A stretch of 64,000 nt of DNA from Bacteroidota bacterium (GTDB taxonomy: Bacteria; Bacteroidota; Bacteroidia; Sphingobacteriales; Sphingobacteriaceae), in assembly GCA_026224775.1 (NCBI GenBank), contig JAMFRP010000018.1:1-64000 (forward strand), read 5' to 3'. The position numbers and the translations under genes are program-made. Below are positions 1-6,865 of this stretch, piece after piece (the first letter of the stretch is position 1; each line of letters starts with the position of its first letter). The notes under the pieces are model-generated. The model was not told the origin of the DNA. It did no database searches and was given only the letters and a program-made list of their open reading frames with translations.

Positions 1-2
1 CT

Positions 3-911
3 GGCGCCCAAGGGATACAAGGCATTATCGGTGTTACTGGTAACACCGGTAATACTGGAGCGCAAGGCGTTCAGGGGATTCAAGGCATAACGGGTAATAC
101 TGGCGCCCAAGGCATACAGGGTATAACTGGTGCGATTGGAGCTGCTGGCGCTCAAGGTGTTACTGGTAACACTGGCGCTACTGGAGCGCAAGGTATTCAG
201 GGTATAACCGGCGTCACCGGAGTTGAAGGCGTAACTGGCGCGATTGGTGCTCAAGGTGTTACTGGTAACACTGGCGCTACTGGAACGCAGGGTATTCAGG
301 GCGTAACCGGTGTCACCGGAGCTGAAGGCGCGATTGGAGCTACTGGTGCTCAAGGCATACAGGGGATAACTGGCGTCACCGGAGCTGAAGGCGTAACTGG
401 TGCGATTGGAGCTACTGGTAACACTGGCGCTACTGGAACACAGGGTATTCAGGGCGTAACTGGCGTCACCGGAGCTGAGGGCGTAACTGGTGCCATTGGA
501 GCTACTGGTGCTCAAGGTATTCAGGGTATAACGGGGGCAACTGGCCTAACGGGGGCTGTCGGAGTTACTGGTGTAACTGGAAATGTAGGAGCTACTGGTT
601 CTACTGGAGCTACTGGTGTTATCGGAGCAACTGGGGCTCAGGGTGTAACGGGAGATGTAGGAGCTACTGGCGCAACTGGCGTTATCGGAGCTACCGGCAA
701 TACCGGGGCACAAGGTATCCAAGGCATAACGGGAGATGTAGGAGCAACTGGCGTAACGGGCGCTCAAGGTGTTACTGGTTTTGTCGGTGCAACCGGCGTA
801 ACGGGCTCTACTGGTGCTACTGGCCAACAAGGTGTAGCTGGAAATGCAGGATCGGCAGGAGCTGCTGGTGCAACGGGTGCTACAGGCTCTACTGGTGCAA
901 CGGGTGCTGCT
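3..911 (+). repeat. Collagen triplet repeat tract (9-bp-based)
   Basis: The DNA consists of degenerate GGN-NNN-NNN units, with longer near-identical blocks (for example ggtattcagggtata and actggtgctcaaggt) recurring at 30-130 bp. This indicates unequal crossing-over or slippage and makes copy-number variation between strains likely. The reverse strand is open only because of this periodicity. Confidence 0.9.
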
Positions 912-1340
912 GCTTCATCGCAACTTGGAAACGTACTTACTGGTATACCATATACAGTAACGGCACACTCACAAGGTTCTACAACAGGCTTGTATGCTAA
1001 TCCAATGGCAAGTGGTACAAATACAACAGCAGGCGGGCTAACAACGGCGGGATTCACTATTACACCTACAATTTGCCATGCGTATCTCACTATTTATTCA
1101 AACAAGAATACAATTACATGGTCACTGCAATCGGCTACTTATACCGGTGGCGTGGGACCTTCATCCGCTTCGTATACGACTGTTAATGGTAGTTCAGGTT
1201 CTTGTATAACAAATGCTGCCGACTCCTATAAATGTACCATTGATGGAGGATCTATAGCAGCAGGAACGCTACTAACTATTTACAATGGTGGTAATGTTAC
1301 CAGCGGTATAGCTACTATAATGGCTTTCTCCTGCCAATAA
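3..1340 (+). CDS. Collagen-like (Gly-X-Y) repeat protein, 5'-truncated by window edge
   Basis: The frame that begins at base 3 stays open to the TAA at 1338-1340. There is no in-frame ATG before 990, so the true start lies to the left of the window. About 100 uninterrupted Gly-X-Y triplets ([17 protein letters not shown], rich in Thr and Ala, with few prolines) run to about base 911. They are followed by a 140-residue Thr/Ser/Gly-rich C-terminal domain that includes a [15 protein letters not shown] stretch and ends in AFSCQ. This stalk-plus-head layout resembles bacterial collagen-like surface proteins such as the BclA type. The cellular location is inferred because no signal peptide is visible. 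ATG 990 should not be used as the start, since it falls inside the C-terminal head. A strong hairpin follows the stop. Confidence 0.85.
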   Translation, partial: GAQGIQGIIGVTGNTGNTGAQGVQGIQGITGNTGAQGIQGITGAIGAAGAQGVTGNTGATGAQGIQGITGVTGVEGVTGAIGAQGVTGNTGATGTQGIQGVTGVTGAEGAIGATGAQGIQGITGVTGAEGVTGAIGATGNTGATGTQGIQGVTGVTGAEGVTGAIGATGAQGIQGITGATGLTGAVGVTGVTGNVGATGSTGATGVIGATGAQGVTGDVGATGATGVIGATGNTGAQGIQGITGDVGATGVTGAQGVTGFVGATGVTGSTGATGQQGVAGNAGSAGAAGATGATGSTGATGAAASSQLGNVLTGIPYTVTAHSQGSTTGLYANPMASGTNTTAGGLTTAGFTITPTICHAYLTIYSNKNTITWSLQSATYTGGVGPSSASYTTVNGSSGSCITNAADSYKCTIDGGSIAAGTLLTIYNGGNVTSGIATIMAFSCQ

Positions 1341-1371
1341 CGCGTTATAACCATCTCGGACTTTAACCAAT

Positions 1372-1412
1372 AAAGCAGCTATTCTTGAACAATACCCAAG
1401 AATAGCTGCTTT
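1372..1412. terminator. Perfect 16-bp stem terminator between convergent genes
   Basis: The arms at 1372-1387 and 1397-1412 (AAAGCAGCTATTCTTG and its exact complement) enclose a 9-nt loop, and A/T runs at both ends fit bidirectional use. The element lies between the collagen-like gene (stop at 1340) and the lipocalin gene (stop at 1427). Confidence 0.85.
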
Positions 1413-1430
1413 AATACCTTAAGGTATTAA
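1411..1430. repeat. Perfect 20-bp palindrome overlapping the lipocalin stop codon
   Basis: TTAATACCTTAAGGTATTAA is fully self-complementary with no loop. It shares 2 bp with the terminator arm and contains the minus-strand stop codon at 1427-1429. It could be part of the terminator or a protein-binding site. Confidence 0.6.
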
Positions 1431-1969
1431 GCGTTAGGGTTCATCCACTCCAATTGCTCTACCGCGAAACCAACATTCATTGCTTTTAATAAAAATTGGT
1501 GTTTAATTTTCTCGGGGATAGTTGTCTCGCGTGATAATATCCATAGATAATCCAATCCACCGCCCGAAACTAATGCGTATTTATACCGAGGATCGATCTC
1601 AAGTACATTATAAGAAGCATAAAACGGGCCCAGGTAGGACAGCTTAAACATACCAACGCCGTTTTTATTGGCGAACTTTATCTTTCCTGTCATCTCTATC
1701 CACTCGTCTTTTTTAGTGTTATAGCCTTTGGTGATCACTTTAAAGGTATCATCATTAACACGGGAGTAATCTTCAGTAAGGTTTGTAATATTTTTTTCGA
1801 TACGGCTTGGCAGGCGCGCTATCTCATACCATTTACCTAAATACCGGTTCATATCGAATGGCTGCACCGCTGCTGCACCATCAGGAATATCTTTTGAAAC
1901 TAATTTGTAAATAACAGCCGCAAGTCCTACCCCGGCGGCCAGGGCGATTAACCATTTTTCCTTTTTCAT
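1427..1969 (-). CDS. Lipocalin family protein (Blc-like)
   Basis: This 180-residue protein has a Blc-type lipocalin fold that would bind a small hydrophobic ligand. The signature GKWYEIARLP (the lipocalin GxW motif) sits at residues 45-54 and is followed by the typical Blc-like segments TEDYS and YLGPFYASYNVLEIDPRYKYALVSG (near-family wording rather than an exact match). The N-terminus (KWLIALAAGVGLAAVIYKL) is a membrane anchor or uncleaved signal without a lipobox cysteine, unlike the lipoprotein Blc. The protein is therefore probably envelope-associated. It ends at the shared terminator, and the 92-bp gap to the next gene upstream on the same strand makes operon membership uncertain. Confidence 0.85.
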   Translation of the reverse strand: MKKEKWLIALAAGVGLAAVIYKLVSKDIPDGAAAVQPFDMNRYLGKWYEIARLPSRIEKNITNLTEDYSRVNDDTFKVITKGYNTKKDEWIEMTGKIKFANKNGVGMFKLSYLGPFYASYNVLEIDPRYKYALVSGGGLDYLWILSRETTIPEKIKHQFLLKAMNVGFAVEQLEWMNPNA

Positions 1970-2061
1970 ATCAGAATAATAATCCCGGATGAATTTTTGT
2001 TTGAATTAAATGCAAATTGAGGGTTGATTCCTCAACTCCATCTAATTTTAACAGAGGAGCA

Positions 2062-2427
2062 TTACCGCCGAATAAACATCCCACTGAATTTGAAGAAAAG
2101 CATGGCATCGTTAAGCAAGCGTGCATCTACCTTAATTCCATCATCTGTAGTTTTTATGGATAGCTCCATTTGGATAGATGCGTGTTCTATAGGATCGATA
2201 AAAGAAAGAAATTTAAGCTCCCTTGCCTTCTGCAATCTGATTTTTTTATCCATATAAACTTCAGTTACCTCTTTTACCATCTGCATCATACAAACGCCTG
2301 GTAAAACCGGCTGCCCCGGGAAGTGGCCATTAAATATGGAATGCCCCGCATTAAGCTTGATAGTGGTTTTAAGCTTATCGCCCTCTGCCTGCAAATCAGT
2401 AAAGGTAAAAAGGTCGGGGTGCAGCAT
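2062..2427 (-). CDS. FabZ-like hot-dog-fold protein lacking the usual catalytic Glu
   Basis: This 121-residue protein carries the FabZ signature FNGHFPGQPVLPGV, with the conserved catalytic His at residue 35. In FabZ (GVLILEAMAQ) an active-site Glu follows, but here the aligned segment reads GVCMMQMVKE, which places Gln where Glu is expected. The enzyme may therefore act as a thioesterase, a specialised dehydratase or a non-catalytic partner. It is the last gene of a tight minus-strand trio, 3 bp after the ApeP-like gene. The role is inferred to be acyl-ACP modification of an aryl-polyene or other acyl chain. Confidence 0.75.
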   Translation of the reverse strand: MLHPDLFTFTDLQAEGDKLKTTIKLNAGHSIFNGHFPGQPVLPGVCMMQMVKEVTEVYMDKKIRLQKARELKFLSFIDPIEHASIQMELSIKTTDDGIKVDARLLNDAMLFFKFSGMFIRR

Positions 2428-2430
2428 CTC

Positions 2431-2850
2431 TTATTCTTTAATGTATATTTTCATTTCACAAAATGCCAGCAACTTGCCGTTACACTTAACGCGCCCGGAT
2501 ATGATGGTCACCTCAAAAACATGATCTGTAATAGCAACATTGGTTTCAATTATCTCTCCAACTTTAGGGAGTGCAAAAATTTCAAGGTTTTTAATAGCTG
2601 CAATGTAACCCGCTGCAATTGGCTTTTTGTTTTGTTGTGTGATATACCCAAATCCCGCCGCTGCTGTTTGCGCTATGTTTTCAGGAATACCGGCTTCGCT
2701 TAATTCACCATCTTCAACAAGTACATTATCCGCTTTGATGAGAAACGTTGTGTTTGAATAAACTTCATCACAAGTAACTAATTGATCTATCATTACAAAG
2801 GGATGCCTTTGCGGTATTACAGATATAATATTATCCTGAGATATAATCAT
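2431..2850 (-). CDS. Hot-dog-fold 3-hydroxyacyl-ACP dehydratase-like protein (ApeP-like)
   Basis: The 139-residue protein begins with IPQRHPFVMIDQLV, the N-terminal hot-dog motif of FabZ/ApeP proteins, followed by ENIAQTAAAGFGYI, which corresponds to the central active-site helix carrying a Glu. Such proteins dehydrate 3-hydroxyacyl-ACP, and the ApeP group serves aryl-polyene synthesis. It lies 9 bp after the FabG-type gene and 3 bp before the FabZ-like gene, so the three are probably co-transcribed. No ketosynthase is present in the window, which leaves the pathway incomplete here. Confidence 0.75.
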   Translation of the reverse strand: MIISQDNIISVIPQRHPFVMIDQLVTCDEVYSNTTFLIKADNVLVEDGELSEAGIPENIAQTAAAGFGYITQQNKKPIAAGYIAAIKNLEIFALPKVGEIIETNVAITDHVFEVTIISGRVKCNGKLLAFCEMKIYIKE

Positions 2851-2859
2851 TGGAGGATT

Positions 2860-3588
2860 TTAAGAATACAAGCCACCATTGATTGATAATACCTGACCTG
2901 TAATGTAAGCCGCTTCCGGCTCTGCTAAAAAACCTACCGCATGTGCAACTTCCTCAGGGGTACCAAAGCGTTTAACAGGGATTATTGATTTTAATTCTTT
3001 TTCATCAAGCCCTTCGGTCATATCTGTTTTAATAAACCCGGGAGCCACTGCATTAACGGTTATACCTTTGCGGCCAACCTCCTGAGCCAATGCCTTGGTA
3101 GCACCAATTACCCCCGCTTTTGCTGCCGAATAATTGATTTGACCCGGCAAGCCTTTTAAGCCGGACAATGACACAACGTTAATTATACGCCCATATTTAC
3201 GGGCAAGCATATCATTTAAAACCAATCGTGTAACATAAAAGAACCCATCCAGGCTGGTTTTTATAACACTATCCCATTGCTCGTCCTGCATCCAAACCAT
3301 TAGCACATCATCCTTAATACCGGCATTATTTATTAATACTTCGATGTATTTATCGCTGTTCGCTTCAATCCAGTTACCTAACAGTTGGTTTATTTCATTT
3401 TTATCGGCGACATCAAATTGCAACAACTCGCCATCACCACCATCCTGTTTAATTTTGGCCAGTGTTTTGTCGGCTTCGGCTACATTGCTTTTATAATTAA
3501 CCAAAACATAGTAACCCATTTTGGCCAGTTTATAGCAAACGGCTCTTCCGATACCTCTTGAACCACCTGTAACTAATGCACACTTCAT
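2860..3588 (-). CDS. fabG: 3-oxoacyl-ACP reductase, FabG/ApeQ-like SDR
   Basis: This 242-residue short-chain dehydrogenase reduces 3-oxoacyl-ACP with NADPH. The cofactor motif TGGSRGIG is near the N-terminus, followed by NNAG, the catalytic Ser in VVSLSG, YSAAK (YxxxK) and a GG close at the C-terminus. The start was set at the ATG 3586-3588 (MKCALVTGG). The reading frame is open 34 codons further upstream, but those residues lie outside the Rossmann fold and are not expected in SDRs. It heads a three-gene group with two hot-dog proteins. The gene symbol gives the family; an ApeQ-like paralogue in a secondary cluster is as likely as the housekeeping FabG. Confidence 0.85.
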   Translation of the reverse strand: MKCALVTGGSRGIGRAVCYKLAKMGYYVLVNYKSNVAEADKTLAKIKQDGGDGELLQFDVADKNEINQLLGNWIEANSDKYIEVLINNAGIKDDVLMVWMQDEQWDSVIKTSLDGFFYVTRLVLNDMLARKYGRIINVVSLSGLKGLPGQINYSAAKAGVIGATKALAQEVGRKGITVNAVAPGFIKTDMTEGLDEKELKSIIPVKRFGTPEEVAHAVGFLAEPEAAYITGQVLSINGGLYS

Positions 3589-3749
3589 ATAATATATTTG
3601 TAACAGCGTTTTTGGCCTGATAAATGCGGGCAATTTGCTCCGAACAGTAAACAAAGTAACATAAATATTTCGAATTTTACAGGCTAGCATATTGGAGCAG
3701 ATAGGGCATACAGACTTAAAAATCCTACATTCAAGAGCAGATACTAACT

Positions 3750-4964
3750 ATGAATAATAACATTTGGGACCATGCATTGCAACAGATGCACCTTCCTTTA
3801 ACTAACCCCGTACTTATTTTCACCCTTGTACTATTTATAATTCTGCTTGCGCCAATTTTAATGGCGAAGATCAAAATACCTGATATTGTAGGATTTATTA
3901 TTGCCGGCACCGTTATAGGGCCTTACGGACTAAATTTGCTCACCAAAAATCTGGCCGTTGAACTTTTTGCAACCATTGGGCTTTTATATATTATGTTTAT
4001 TGCCGGGATTGAGCTTAACCTTGCTGAATTTAAAAATCAAAAACACAAAAGTCTGGTATTTGGAGCCTTAACTTTTTCGATACCTATTATTATTGGATTC
4101 CCGGTTTGTTATTATTTGCTTGGTTACCCTTTGATCACCTCGTTACTTACCGCAAGCATGTTTGCCACCCATACGCTGGTGGCTTATCCCATTGTTAGTA
4201 AATACAAAATAGCTAAAAACGAAGCCGTATCCATAACCGTTGGTGGTACTATACTGACAGATACGGCGGTGCTTATTATCCTGGCGGTAATTATCGGTGC
4301 TAAAAATGGCGGATTAACCTCAGCGTTCTGGCTACAATTGATCACCTCATTCACAGCGTTTGTATTAATTGTTTTTTTGGTTATCCCGATTGTGGCAAAA
4401 TGGTTTTTCAGCAAACCCGAAAGCAGTAACACCTCACATTTTGTTTTTATCCTTACGGGGATGTTCTTTTCAGCTTTTTTAGCGCAGATGGCCGGGCTTG
4501 AGCCTATTATCGGTGCATTTATTGCCGCACTGGCACTAAACAAATTAATACCACGGCCATCAAAACTATTCAGCAATATTGAGTTTATTGGCAACGCCAT
4601 ATTTATCCCTTTCTTTTTAATCAGTGTGGGCATGGTGGTTAACCTACATGTGTTTTTCCGTGGGCCGGGTGCTTTAATTGTGGCCATTAGCCTTACTATT
4701 GTAGCCGTGGTGGGTAAATGGGTATCTGCTTTTTTCACACAGAAAATATTTAAGTATTCAGGTACACAGCGTAATCTTATTTTTGGATTGAGCAGTTCGC
4801 ACGCCGCGGCAACACTGGCCATTATTTTAATAGGTTATAAAAGCAAAATTATTGATGGCGATATACTGAACGGCACCGTTGTATTGATATTGGTTACCTG
4901 CATAATTGCATCACTTAGTACCGAACGTGCAGCGAAAAAGCTAAGTTTGATTAAAACAGATTAA
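3750..4964 (+). CDS. CPA2-family monovalent cation:proton antiporter
   Basis: This 404-residue polytopic membrane protein matches the Na+/H+ exchanger domain of KefB/GerN-type CPA2 transporters. Visible motifs include IPDIVGFIIAGTVIGPYGL near residues 45-63, SMFATHTLVAYPIV, and GLEPIIGAFIAALALN (the core region with a conserved acidic residue). It ends soon after the membrane domain, so the cytosolic RCK/TrkA-N domain of KefB is absent. It probably exports Na+ or K+ in exchange for protons at the inner membrane. It is divergent from the fabG trio and only 2 bp before acpS, so the two are likely cotranscribed. Confidence 0.88.
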   Translation: MNNNIWDHALQQMHLPLTNPVLIFTLVLFIILLAPILMAKIKIPDIVGFIIAGTVIGPYGLNLLTKNLAVELFATIGLLYIMFIAGIELNLAEFKNQKHKSLVFGALTFSIPIIIGFPVCYYLLGYPLITSLLTASMFATHTLVAYPIVSKYKIAKNEAVSITVGGTILTDTAVLIILAVIIGAKNGGLTSAFWLQLITSFTAFVLIVFLVIPIVAKWFFSKPESSNTSHFVFILTGMFFSAFLAQMAGLEPIIGAFIAALALNKLIPRPSKLFSNIEFIGNAIFIPFFLISVGMVVNLHVFFRGPGALIVAISLTIVAVVGKWVSAFFTQKIFKYSGTQRNLIFGLSSSHAAATLAIILIGYKSKIIDGDILNGTVVLILVTCIIASLSTERAAKKLSLIKTD

Positions 4965-4966
4965 CC

Positions 4967-5341
4967 ATGATAGCTGGTTTAGGTATTGACATTGTTGAAG
5001 TGGAGCGCATTGCTGAAAAGATAGCGAAGAATAATGGCTTCCGTGAGTTGGTATTTTCGGCAAACGAAATAGCCTATTGCGAAAAGAAAACCCACAAATA
5101 TGAGCATTATGCCGCCCGCTTTGCTGCTAAGGAAGCTTTTTTTAAAGCGCTTGGAACAGGCTGGCCCGAGGGTACTGCCTTTAACGAAGTGGAAATAGTA
5201 ACCAATGAACTTGGCAAGCCTGAAATAATGTTATTAGGTTTAACCCATACAACCATTAGCGCTTTGGGCAATTTTAATATAATGGTTTCATTAACCCATA
5301 TTAAATCTGCGGCATCAGCGGTGGTGATACTGGAAAAATAA
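4967..5341 (+). CDS. acpS: Holo-[acyl-carrier-protein] synthase
   Basis: This 124-residue protein transfers 4'-phosphopantetheine from CoA to apo-ACP. Motifs are GLGIDIVEVERI at residues 4-15 (Mg2+-binding Asp) and ARFAAKEAFFKALGTG (the KEA motif with the catalytic Glu and Lys). The length is typical of AcpS. It starts 2 bp after the antiporter stop and ends at the stop of the convergent HxlR gene. The location next to a FabG/hot-dog mini-cluster fits ACP-based chemistry, although AcpS also serves housekeeping fatty-acid synthesis. Confidence 0.93.
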   Translation: MIAGLGIDIVEVERIAEKIAKNNGFRELVFSANEIAYCEKKTHKYEHYAARFAAKEAFFKALGTGWPEGTAFNEVEIVTNELGKPEIMLLGLTHTTISALGNFNIMVSLTHIKSAASAVVILEK

Positions 5342-5719
5342 TCAGTTTGAATCAACAGCTTCGGTGCGGCGTTCTTCTACCAGTTTTTTACGATGTTGTT
5401 TACCCCAATCGCCTAAAGCTTTGATAATTGGCATTACAGTTTCGGTATATGATGTTAGTTCATAGGTGATGGATACCGGTACTGTATTAAATACTTTGCG
5501 TTGAACCAGCGCATTCAATTCTAGCTCCCTTAACTCTTTCGACAGCATTTTGGGCGTAATGCCATCAAGCGAACGCTGAATATCTTTAAATCTTTCCGGC
5601 CCATTCATCAAAGCAATAAGCAGCGGCAGTTTCCATTTTCCGCTGAGCACATACAGCGCGTCTTTTACTGAACTGACATGCGCGTTACAAGCTTCGATAG
5701 TGGGTTTTTCGTTATCCAT
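5342..5719 (-). CDS. HxlR-family winged-helix transcriptional regulator
   Basis: The 125-residue protein matches the HxlR family throughout, with VLSGKWKLPLLIALMNGPERF, GITPKMLSKELRELELNALV and YELTSYTETVMPIIKALGDWG. Members often sense redox stress or electrophiles, and the N-terminal Cys (EACNAHV) is in the position where some redox-sensing HxlR proteins carry their reactive cysteine. It is divergent from the azoreductase gene, with a perfect 34-bp palindrome 15 bp upstream of its start. It is therefore probably an autoregulator and the repressor of azoR. Confidence 0.9.
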   Translation of the reverse strand: MDNEKPTIEACNAHVSSVKDALYVLSGKWKLPLLIALMNGPERFKDIQRSLDGITPKMLSKELRELELNALVQRKVFNTVPVSITYELTSYTETVMPIIKALGDWGKQHRKKLVEERRTEAVDSN

Positions 5720-5734
5720 TTTGAATGATTGTCG

Positions 5735-5768
5735 CTATACAAAAGGATACCGGTATCCTTTTGTATAG
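5735..5768. promoter_or_regulatory. Perfect 34-bp palindromic operator, probable HxlR site
   Basis: The arms CTATACAAAAGGATAC and its exact complement meet at a central CG, giving a perfect palindrome of 34 bp. It lies between the hxlR-type gene (start 5719, minus) and the azoreductase gene (start 5829, plus), close enough to control both. HxlR proteins are dimers that bind palindromes in shared divergent promoters, so this is the natural operator. A TAnnTTTG-type -7 box (TATTTTTG) for azoR is at 5796-5803. Confidence 0.85.
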
Positions 5769-5828
5769 TAGTATATTTTATATACCAAAGGTACATATTT
5801 TTGGAACAGATATAAAAAATCGTACAAA

Positions 5829-6425
5829 ATGAAAATATTACACATTATTTCGAGCGCGAAAGGCGAAGCTTCTTTCAGCATAAAATTAGGAAACGCTATA
5901 ATTGAAAAATTGAAAGCAAAATACCCCGACAGTATTGTAAAAGAACATGATTTAACCAACACACCATTCCCGCATTTGGAAGAGGTGCATTTAAACGCTT
6001 TTTACACCCCGGCAGAAACCCACACGCCTGAACTGATTGAGGCTATAAAACATTCTGATACATCGATAGCTGAGCTTAAGGATGCTGATATTATTGTAAT
6101 AGGCGTGCCGTTTTACAACTTTAGCATACCTTCTACCTTAAAAGCATGGATAGATCATATTTCACGTGCCGGTGTAACATTCACACATGACGAAAACGGA
6201 CTACATGGATTGATCACAGACAAAAAAGTATACCTGGCGTTTGCCTCAGGTGGTGTTTATTCTGACGGACCGACTGCCAGTTACGATTTTGCCACCCCAT
6301 ACTTAAAGTCATTTCTAGGCGCTTTAGGCATGACTGACTTAACTGTTTATAGAGTTGAGGGTGTTGCTGTACCTGATTTGAAAGATACGGCTTTGGAAAA
6401 AGCTATTGAAAGTATCGAGGTTTAG
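5829..6425 (+). CDS. azoR: FMN-dependent NADH:quinone reductase / azoreductase
   Basis: This 198-residue flavodoxin-fold enzyme begins MKILHIISSAKGEASFS, the phosphate-binding segment for FMN. It carries DIIVIGVPFYNFSIPSTLKAWIDHI (the P-Y-N-F motif of AzoR near the flavin) and AFASGGVYSDG. AzoR enzymes reduce quinones and azo compounds by two electrons and protect against electrophile stress. Length and motif order match the family. It is the target gene of the divergent HxlR regulator and is followed by a strong terminator. Confidence 0.92.
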   Translation: MKILHIISSAKGEASFSIKLGNAIIEKLKAKYPDSIVKEHDLTNTPFPHLEEVHLNAFYTPAETHTPELIEAIKHSDTSIAELKDADIIVIGVPFYNFSIPSTLKAWIDHISRAGVTFTHDENGLHGLITDKKVYLAFASGGVYSDGPTASYDFATPYLKSFLGALGMTDLTVYRVEGVAVPDLKDTALEKAIESIEV

Positions 6426-6433
6426 TTATCATA

Positions 6434-6469
6434 AAAATAAAGGCAGTGAATATTCACTGCCTTTATTTT
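6434..6469. terminator. 36-bp perfect palindromic terminator
   Basis: The arms AAAATAAAGGCAGTGAAT and its exact complement fill 6434-6469, with A-runs on one side and T-runs on the other. The element sits between azoR (stop 6425) and the convergent 113-residue gene (stop 6479) and probably terminates transcription in both directions. Confidence 0.88.
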
Positions 6470-6478
6470 AGCCTTTGT

Positions 6479-6820
6479 TTAAAACGCAGAAGATGTATAA
6501 TATTCCGGTTTAATGGCAATCTTCATTAACAGCTCCATATGTTTGTGCAATACATTTTTCCACCAAAAATAGTACTGCCGTGGGAATGTAACTTGTTTCA
6601 CATAATCCTTTCGACACAAACCTTCCAGCGCTAACAATTTATACATCACTTTGCGCGAATGATCAACCCCCGCATGCGAGCGTTGTGAATAACCCATTGT
6701 CTGGTTTATTTCCTTTGTTGATTTCCCCATCAATATCATCTCAAAAATCTCAATATGATGTGTTGATAAGCCCCTCGATTTTAATAGTGGCCTGTTTAAT
6801 GATACTATTTCCTGCTCCAT
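6479..6820 (-). CDS. Small protein with possible LuxR-like HTH, last gene of the T9SS operon
   Basis: I cannot assign this 113-residue protein to a named family. Residues 20-60 (STHHIEIFEMILMGKSTKEI...MGYSQRS) look like a LuxR/sigma-region-4-type helix-turn-helix, and the C-terminal half is basic and aromatic (RQYYFWWKNVLHKH). It starts 45 bp after the PorE-like gene on the same strand, so it is probably in the adhesin/PorP/PorE operon and could regulate it. The function is inference only. It ends at the bidirectional terminator at 6434-6469. Confidence 0.6.
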   Translation of the reverse strand: MEQEIVSLNRPLLKSRGLSTHHIEIFEMILMGKSTKEINQTMGYSQRSHAGVDHSRKVMYKLLALEGLCRKDYVKQVTFPRQYYFWWKNVLHKHMELLMKIAIKPEYYTSSAF

Positions 6821-6865
6821 AACACTTCTTTTTTAATGGTCAATTGTTCAATTCACCCAGTATCT

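Noticed and set aside
3..911. Possible CRISPR array because of short regular repeats
   Set aside because: Repeats are coding Gly-X-Y triplets without unique spacers of constant length, and the frame is open throughout.
546..1090. Long minus-strand ORFs antisense to the collagen-like gene
   Set aside because: They are open only because of the 9-bp repeat periodicity; their Ser/Tyr- or Val/Pro/Ala-repeat proteins have no real-protein features.
990..1340. Separate 116-residue gene starting at ATG 990
   Set aside because: The same frame is open back to base 3 and encodes the collagen-like stalk, so ATG 990 is internal.
3589..3690. Upstream extension of the FabG-type gene by 34 codons
   Set aside because: SDR proteins begin at the KCALVTGG strand; the extra residues have no counterpart and lie in the promoter region.
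4184..4822. Minus-strand ORF of 212 codons opposite the antiporter gene
   Set aside because: It is an antisense shadow of a gene with clear CPA2 motifs; its own protein has no recognisable features.
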